Source of the DNA: Cinclus cinclus
Lineage: Eukaryota > Chordata > Aves > Passeriformes > Cinclidae
Length of the DNA: 64,000 nucleotides
Direction: 5' to 3'
NCBI RefSeq assembly: GCF_963662255.1
Contig: NC_085084.1
Location: 1,327,501-1,391,500 of the forward strand
Shown: piece after piece, positions 60,185-64,000 of the stretch
How the letters are laid out: each line of letters starts with the position of its first letter
Position numbering within the stretch: position 1 is the stretch's first letter
Notes under the pieces: generated by a model
Seen by the model: the letters and a program-made list of their open reading frames with translations, nothing else
Databases searched by the model: none
Told to the model about the DNA's origin: nothing
Program-made: the position numbers and the translations under genes

Positions 60185-60400
60185 GAAACACCTCAAACAC
60201 CATTGAACCCAACCTTTAAACCAGCCCTGCCACGTTTGCCACCAAACCCTGTCCCCAGCTGCCACATCCACATTTCTTTTAACACTTCCAGGGGTTCTGA
60301 TTCCACCCCTTCCCTGAGCAGCCCCTGCCAAGCCGTTCCCATGGAGAAATTCCTGCTGGTGTCCAACCTGAGCCTCCTTTCCCAGCCCTTCTGCCCCAGC
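60185..60400 (-). mobile_element. CR1 LINE 3' fragment
   Basis: The plus strand reads the reverse complement of CR1: GCCACCAAACCCTGTCCCCA near 60237, GCCACATCCACATTTCTTTT, ACACTTCCAGGGGTTCTGAT near 60283, GGAGAAATTCCTGCTGGTGT near 60342 and CCAACCTGAGCCTCC. Identity fades after about 60400. The 3' octamers at the left end are decayed. The open frames across it on both strands are artefacts. Confidence 0.88.
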
Positions 60401-62214
60401 CTGGAGCAGGAGGAGGTTGGTGTGACCCAAGGCAGGATTTGGGACTTGGTTTTGGTGCCTCACTGCATCCCTGGAACAGTGCTGTGCCACCCCCAGGACT
60501 AAATACAACAACTGCACTGAAAGATGGGATTCTGAGGGGAAGAAACAAATTAGAATTCTGTAAGACAGCATTTGCTATTGAAGACTTACCTGCTTCTCAC
60601 AAGAGGTGTACACAAGCAAGCTTCAATTAATTTATTTACTGCTTGGGGACTGGCTGTGCAAGTACAGATTATCAACCAAGGAATTTGCCAGGTGTCCCAG
60701 GAACATTTTGCAACCTGTGACAACTGAGAACTATCTTAATAAATTCAAAAACAGTTATGCTGCTAGCCATGGTCAAAATTAAAAGTAAAGTAACAAAAAG
60801 TTTGTGTGATCTCCGCAGATAATGGCACTTTTTGATCCAGATTTGTCCATTAAACTAGACACTGTCAATACAAGTGAAGGGAGGTGTTTCCTTCCACAAA
60901 GGAGTTTAGCTCAGCAGAAGAAAAGAAGAGAAATGATAGGTGGGATATTCAGAGCACACACAACATGAGCGGAATAAAATTATTTCTTTTAAAAAACCGA
61001 ATATTTGCAGAAAAAAAATAAAAAAGGAGTGACATTAAGGCCATAAAAATCACAATGATTTGAGTTCTTTTTTTTTTTAAAAAAAAATCTTTCTCTGAGA
61101 AATCTAAGGAATTCATCCATTTATTTCATCAAAATAAATTTTAGAAGGCAGTTTGCCTTTGGCCTATAATTAATGTCTTTAAGTTCTTTTGTGTGCATTC
61201 AGGTGCATAATAATATCCCATAGTTAAAAAGGGAAGACAGAGATAAATTAAACAAAGAGAGTACTTAACTAGCATTTTTTTCAGAGATTTTTGTGTGGCT
61301 GTTTTCAGCATTGAAGTGCCTTCCCATGGCTTTTGGAAGATTCCCTGTCATTTGGGATGGGTGGATGTTTCCCAACGGTTTTTTTTTTTTTTTCAGTTTT
61401 TTTCAGTCGAACCCACACTTCGTGTGCCCTGTGCCTGAATCACTCAGGTTATTTACTCTTCAGCTACAAGGGCTTTGTTTGTGTGCCTTGATGGATGCAG
61501 GAGAGAGGAGCAATGCTGGCGAAGAGCTTTTCATCCCAAAGCAGAAAGTGTGCAGTGTGACCTTGAAAAATCAGAAAAATCATTATGGTCCTCCTCTCTC
61601 TGTGGCAGTGCCCGGGATAAAGGGATGAGGTGCAGGAAAAGCTGATGTTCCAAGGGTTTCAGCTGAGCACACCTAGGATTGCCAGGGGCTGTTATCTGCA
61701 CTACTTACCTTGTCTCTTCATCTCCTTTTGATCATGTCACCCTGTTGAAGCTGCGAACGTCCGTGTTTTGCAGGAGCACCAAGAGTCATTCAAGGGCCAT
61801 CAGCAGTTTGACACCGAAGATTTAGAGTTGCCAGATTCAGGCACTTGATAGAGACAGAAACGGTGGGGGAGGTTTAATTAACGGGAAGGTTTTCCAGAAA
61901 TGATGCACTCTCAGCTGCAGTACCATACAGGACTGCAGGGGAATTTTCTCCCAGGCTTCCCAACACTGCTCTGCTTTACTGTGGCTGTCTGACCTTCACC
62001 CTATTTCTTTTCAGCTCCGAGGGTCTGACCCAACAAGGTACCGAATATTCAAATTCTTTCCGAACTGAGAAATAGCGTGAGGACACCACTGTCAGAACTG
62101 GCTGAAGGGTCTGTGATGCTCAGGGTGATCAGAGTTTGTCAGGGCACTTGAGGACGGGCTCTGCCTGACAGCATGAGAAGGATCAAGAATCACTTCAGAA
62201 ACATTACTTTTAGG
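60401..62214. other. Segment without recognised gene
   Basis: A T11A9 self-complementary run lies at 61068-61087 and a T-run near 61379. Frames of up to 111 codons have no known product. Confidence 0.6.
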
Positions 62215-62489
62215 TCCCTTCCTTCCTTCCTTCCTTTCCTTCCTTTCCTTCCTTTCCTTCCTTTCCTTCTTTCCTTCCTTCCCTTCCTTTCCTTCCTTTC
62301 CTTCCTTTCCTTCCTTCCTTTCCTTCCTTCCTTTCCTTCCTTCCTTTCCTTCCTTCCTTCCTTTCCTTCCTTCCTTCCTTTCCTTCCTTTCCTTCCTTTC
62401 CTTCCTTTCCTTCCTTTCCTTCCTTTCCTTCCTTTCCTTCCTTTCCTTCCTTTCCTTCCTTTCCTTCCTTCCTCCCTTCCTCCCTTCCT
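62215..62489 (+). repeat. (CCTTCCTTT)n/(CCTT)n homopyrimidine tract, 275 bp
   Basis: Only C and T occur from 62215 to 62489. CCTT tetranucleotides and a 9-bp CCTTCCTTT higher-order unit alternate, with the 9-mer most regular at 62385-62465. The ERKERK/FLPFLP open frames are artefacts. Confidence 0.97.
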
Positions 62490-62568
62490 GGAATCCTTCC
62501 TTTCCTTCCTTCCTTTCCTTCCTGGAATCCATCCTGGAATCCTTCCTGGAATCCTTCCTGGAATCCTC
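62485..62568 (+). repeat. 12-bp tandem repeat CCTGGAATCCTT with STAT-like palindromes
   Basis: TTCCTGGAA occurs at 62485, 62519, 62543 and 62555, and as ATCCTGGAA at 62531. The last four are exactly 12 bp apart. TTCCTGGAA matches the TTCN3GAA consensus bound by STAT dimers. The array grows directly out of the CCTT microsatellite. Confidence 0.9.
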
Positions 62569-62652
62569 CCTCCCTTCCTTCCTCTTTTCCCCTTTTCCTT
62601 CTCTTTTCTCTTTTTCTTTTTCCTTTTTTCTTTTTTTATATTTTTTTTTCTT

Positions 62653-62685
<33 letters not shown>

Positions 62686-62694
62686 TATTTTTCC
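62569..62694 (+). repeat. T-rich low-complexity tail of the C/T block
   Basis: CCCTCCCTT grades into TTTTC and T-runs up to T19, with a single ATA near 62638. Confidence 0.93.
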
Positions 62695-63539
62695 ACATCG
62701 GGTGTAAACTGAGGCTGTTTTGCCATCAAATGCCTACCTGTTTCCATTCTTCCTGTCCTGGCTGTTTGGGGTTATTTGAGGGGGCACTCGGGATGGAAGC
62801 TCCTCCAGGGCTGTTCTCTATGACCAATTTAATGAGAACTCCAGCAAATAAATGGGATCAGTCAGGTAACCTTGACGTGGAGGGCTGGAAAAACTCTTGA
62901 TTGTTCCCTGAAGACACTTTAGGGAACTGAAGAGACAATGCCCTTGTGCTCACAGGAAAAAGAAACACCCCCCCCCCAAAAAAAAAACCCCAGATTAAAG
63001 CCAGAGATTTGGTTTTTTAAAGTTCACAGAGGTAATTTTCTTTTAGTATCTGTCTGTGTTTCCCATAACTGGGCAGAAGGATAAATTGCACATCAGTAAT
63101 GTTGTGCTTCTTTTGAAATAATTGTTCATTAAGGGTTGGCTGGCTGGTGGAGCCTTCCCCTCAAAGCCTTGTTCTGTTCATGATGTTTTATATATTTTGA
63201 TTGTAATCATTTGAAAGTGACCTCACCAGAATTTGGGCTGACTTTTCACTATTTCTGCATTAACAGAGAGCATTTATTTTCCCAATCTGGGTGGCAGGAG
63301 TTCTCATGCAAGCCAGGAGAGCTTCAATTATGGATATTCTCTTTCATTCTTCTGATTCTTAAGGGAGGGCATTCCCTCTGTCCCTTTGCCTTGCTGAGGA
63401 TGTGTTTTTCACAGGATCCTCAGCTTGGAGCTGGATTCAATATGTCTCAAGTTGCATTCATTAACAAGAACCTCTCAAATCCAATTTGCTGTAGGCAGCT
63501 GAAGCAAGCCTTTTCCTCCAGCCTCTTACCTGTGTTTCC
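62695..63539. other. Segment without recognised gene
   Basis: A C9A10 run lies near 62970. A 110-codon plus frame (63211-63543) has no known domain. Confidence 0.6.
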
Positions 63540-63745
63540 ATGAACTTTTGTGACCACATTATTTATTTTATACATCATTAATAATTATAAATGTATTTAT
63601 GTTGCATGAAGCAAAATGCAAATATTCATTAGGCTTTTGCCTTAGCCCATATTAAGTTAATAATTGCTTCAGTTTAGCCTGGTTGATGAGAAGTTAACTT
63701 CATCTGGATAATCAGCAAATTACACAACAGGAAAGGAGGATAAAA
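63540..63745. promoter_or_regulatory. Candidate conserved noncoding element (POU/homeodomain motifs)
   Basis: ATCATTAATAATTATAAATG, AAAATGCAAATATTCATTAG (consensus POU octamer ATGCAAAT near 63616), CATATTAAGTTAATAATTGC (HNF1-like GTTAATAATT) and GGATAATCAGCAAATTAC occur within 200 bp. The sequence is AT-rich yet not repetitive. Inference only; conservation was not tested. Confidence 0.35.
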
Positions 63746-64000
63746 GAGGATAGGGTGGGGATTGAACTGGCTCTTGGGTTCAAGATTGTTCCATGTCCAG
63801 CTTTATTAAGACCTTGAGCATCACCTTTAATAGCTTGAGTGCTGGAAGGGTCAGTTTCTGCCATTATGAAAATATTACAAGTGTTTTCTTCACTTTCAGG
63901 GTTTCACATTCCTCTAAACACCTGAAATGCTTTTTATTTTAATTTCTTTTTACAGTTTAAATTATTATTTTTTTTTAAAGTTACTTTTCTGTGACTAAGG
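63746..64000. other. Segment without recognised feature
   Basis: Unique AT-rich sequence, with T10 near 63969. Nothing recognised to the window end. Confidence 0.6.

Noticed and set aside
62092..62712. KERKERKE and FLPFLPFL open frames up to 179 codons
   Set aside because: Artefact of the CCTT-type array.
5312..63625. Five consensus octamers (ATGCAAAT/ATTTGCAT at 5312, 9838, 25826, 28826 and about 63616)
   Set aside because: About two to three are expected by chance in AT-leaning DNA of this length, so the number itself is not notable.
1..64000. tRNA, rRNA, snRNA or CRISPR arrays
   Set aside because: No B-box-like GGTTCGANTCC in a cloverleaf context, no U6-like or ribosomal sequence and no spaced direct repeats were seen by eye. 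A tRNAscan/Infernal run would be decisive.

Overview
The window is vertebrate nuclear DNA, almost certainly from a bird and probably a songbird. Three things support this. It carries at least nine fragments of CR1, the characteristic avian LINE, and one copy keeps the diagnostic 3' octamer ending (ATTCTGTG repeated). It carries two LTR-like elements that I recall as passerine-type, which is recollection and has not been checked by a search. Base composition and the many simple repeats look like avian intergenic or intronic DNA. There are no bacterial operons, ribosome binding sites, rRNA or tRNA genes or CRISPR arrays. I find no intact protein-coding gene. The many open frames of 60-200 codons are interrupted, low in complexity, or lie inside repeats, and none gives a protein I recognise. 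The window reads as a gene desert or a large intron.

Layout. 0-10 kb: CR1 fragments (1.9, 3.1 and 6.1 kb), A-rich and CAA/TTG repeats, and AT-rich blocks that could be conserved noncoding elements. 10.1 kb: a hexamer (CCTTTT)n tract. 10-20 kb: mostly featureless, with a G-run at 13.48 kb, a GGAT repeat at 16.56 kb and two perfect short hairpins (18.4 and 19.6 kb). 20-28.4 kb: two plus-strand CR1 3' ends (20.1 and 23.9 kb), a probable 414-bp solo LTR with TG...CA ends and a 4-bp flanking duplication (22.95-23.37 kb), two enhancer-like blocks (25.3-25.85 and 26.5-26.96 kb), and a second LTR-like block (27.8-28.35 kb). 30.8-31.8 kb: a chain of overlapping minus-strand open frames that may be a decayed coding sequence of unknown identity. 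34 and 56.8 kb: two nearly identical CR1 3' ends in inverted orientation. 37.0 and 49.4 kb: homopurine tracts of about 306 and 272 bp. 62.2 kb: a homopyrimidine tract of about 275 bp grading into a 12-bp tandem repeat that presents a palindromic TTCCTGGAA (STAT-type) motif. 63.5-63.75 kb: an AT-rich, homeodomain/POU-motif-rich block.

Nothing here amounts to a multi-gene system. The observations most worth checking are the four very long purine/pyrimidine mirror-type tracts within 64 kb, the STAT-like satellite born from a CCTT microsatellite, the possible broken gene at 31 kb, and the candidate noncoding regulatory blocks. All regulatory calls are inference from composition and motifs; conservation could not be tested.
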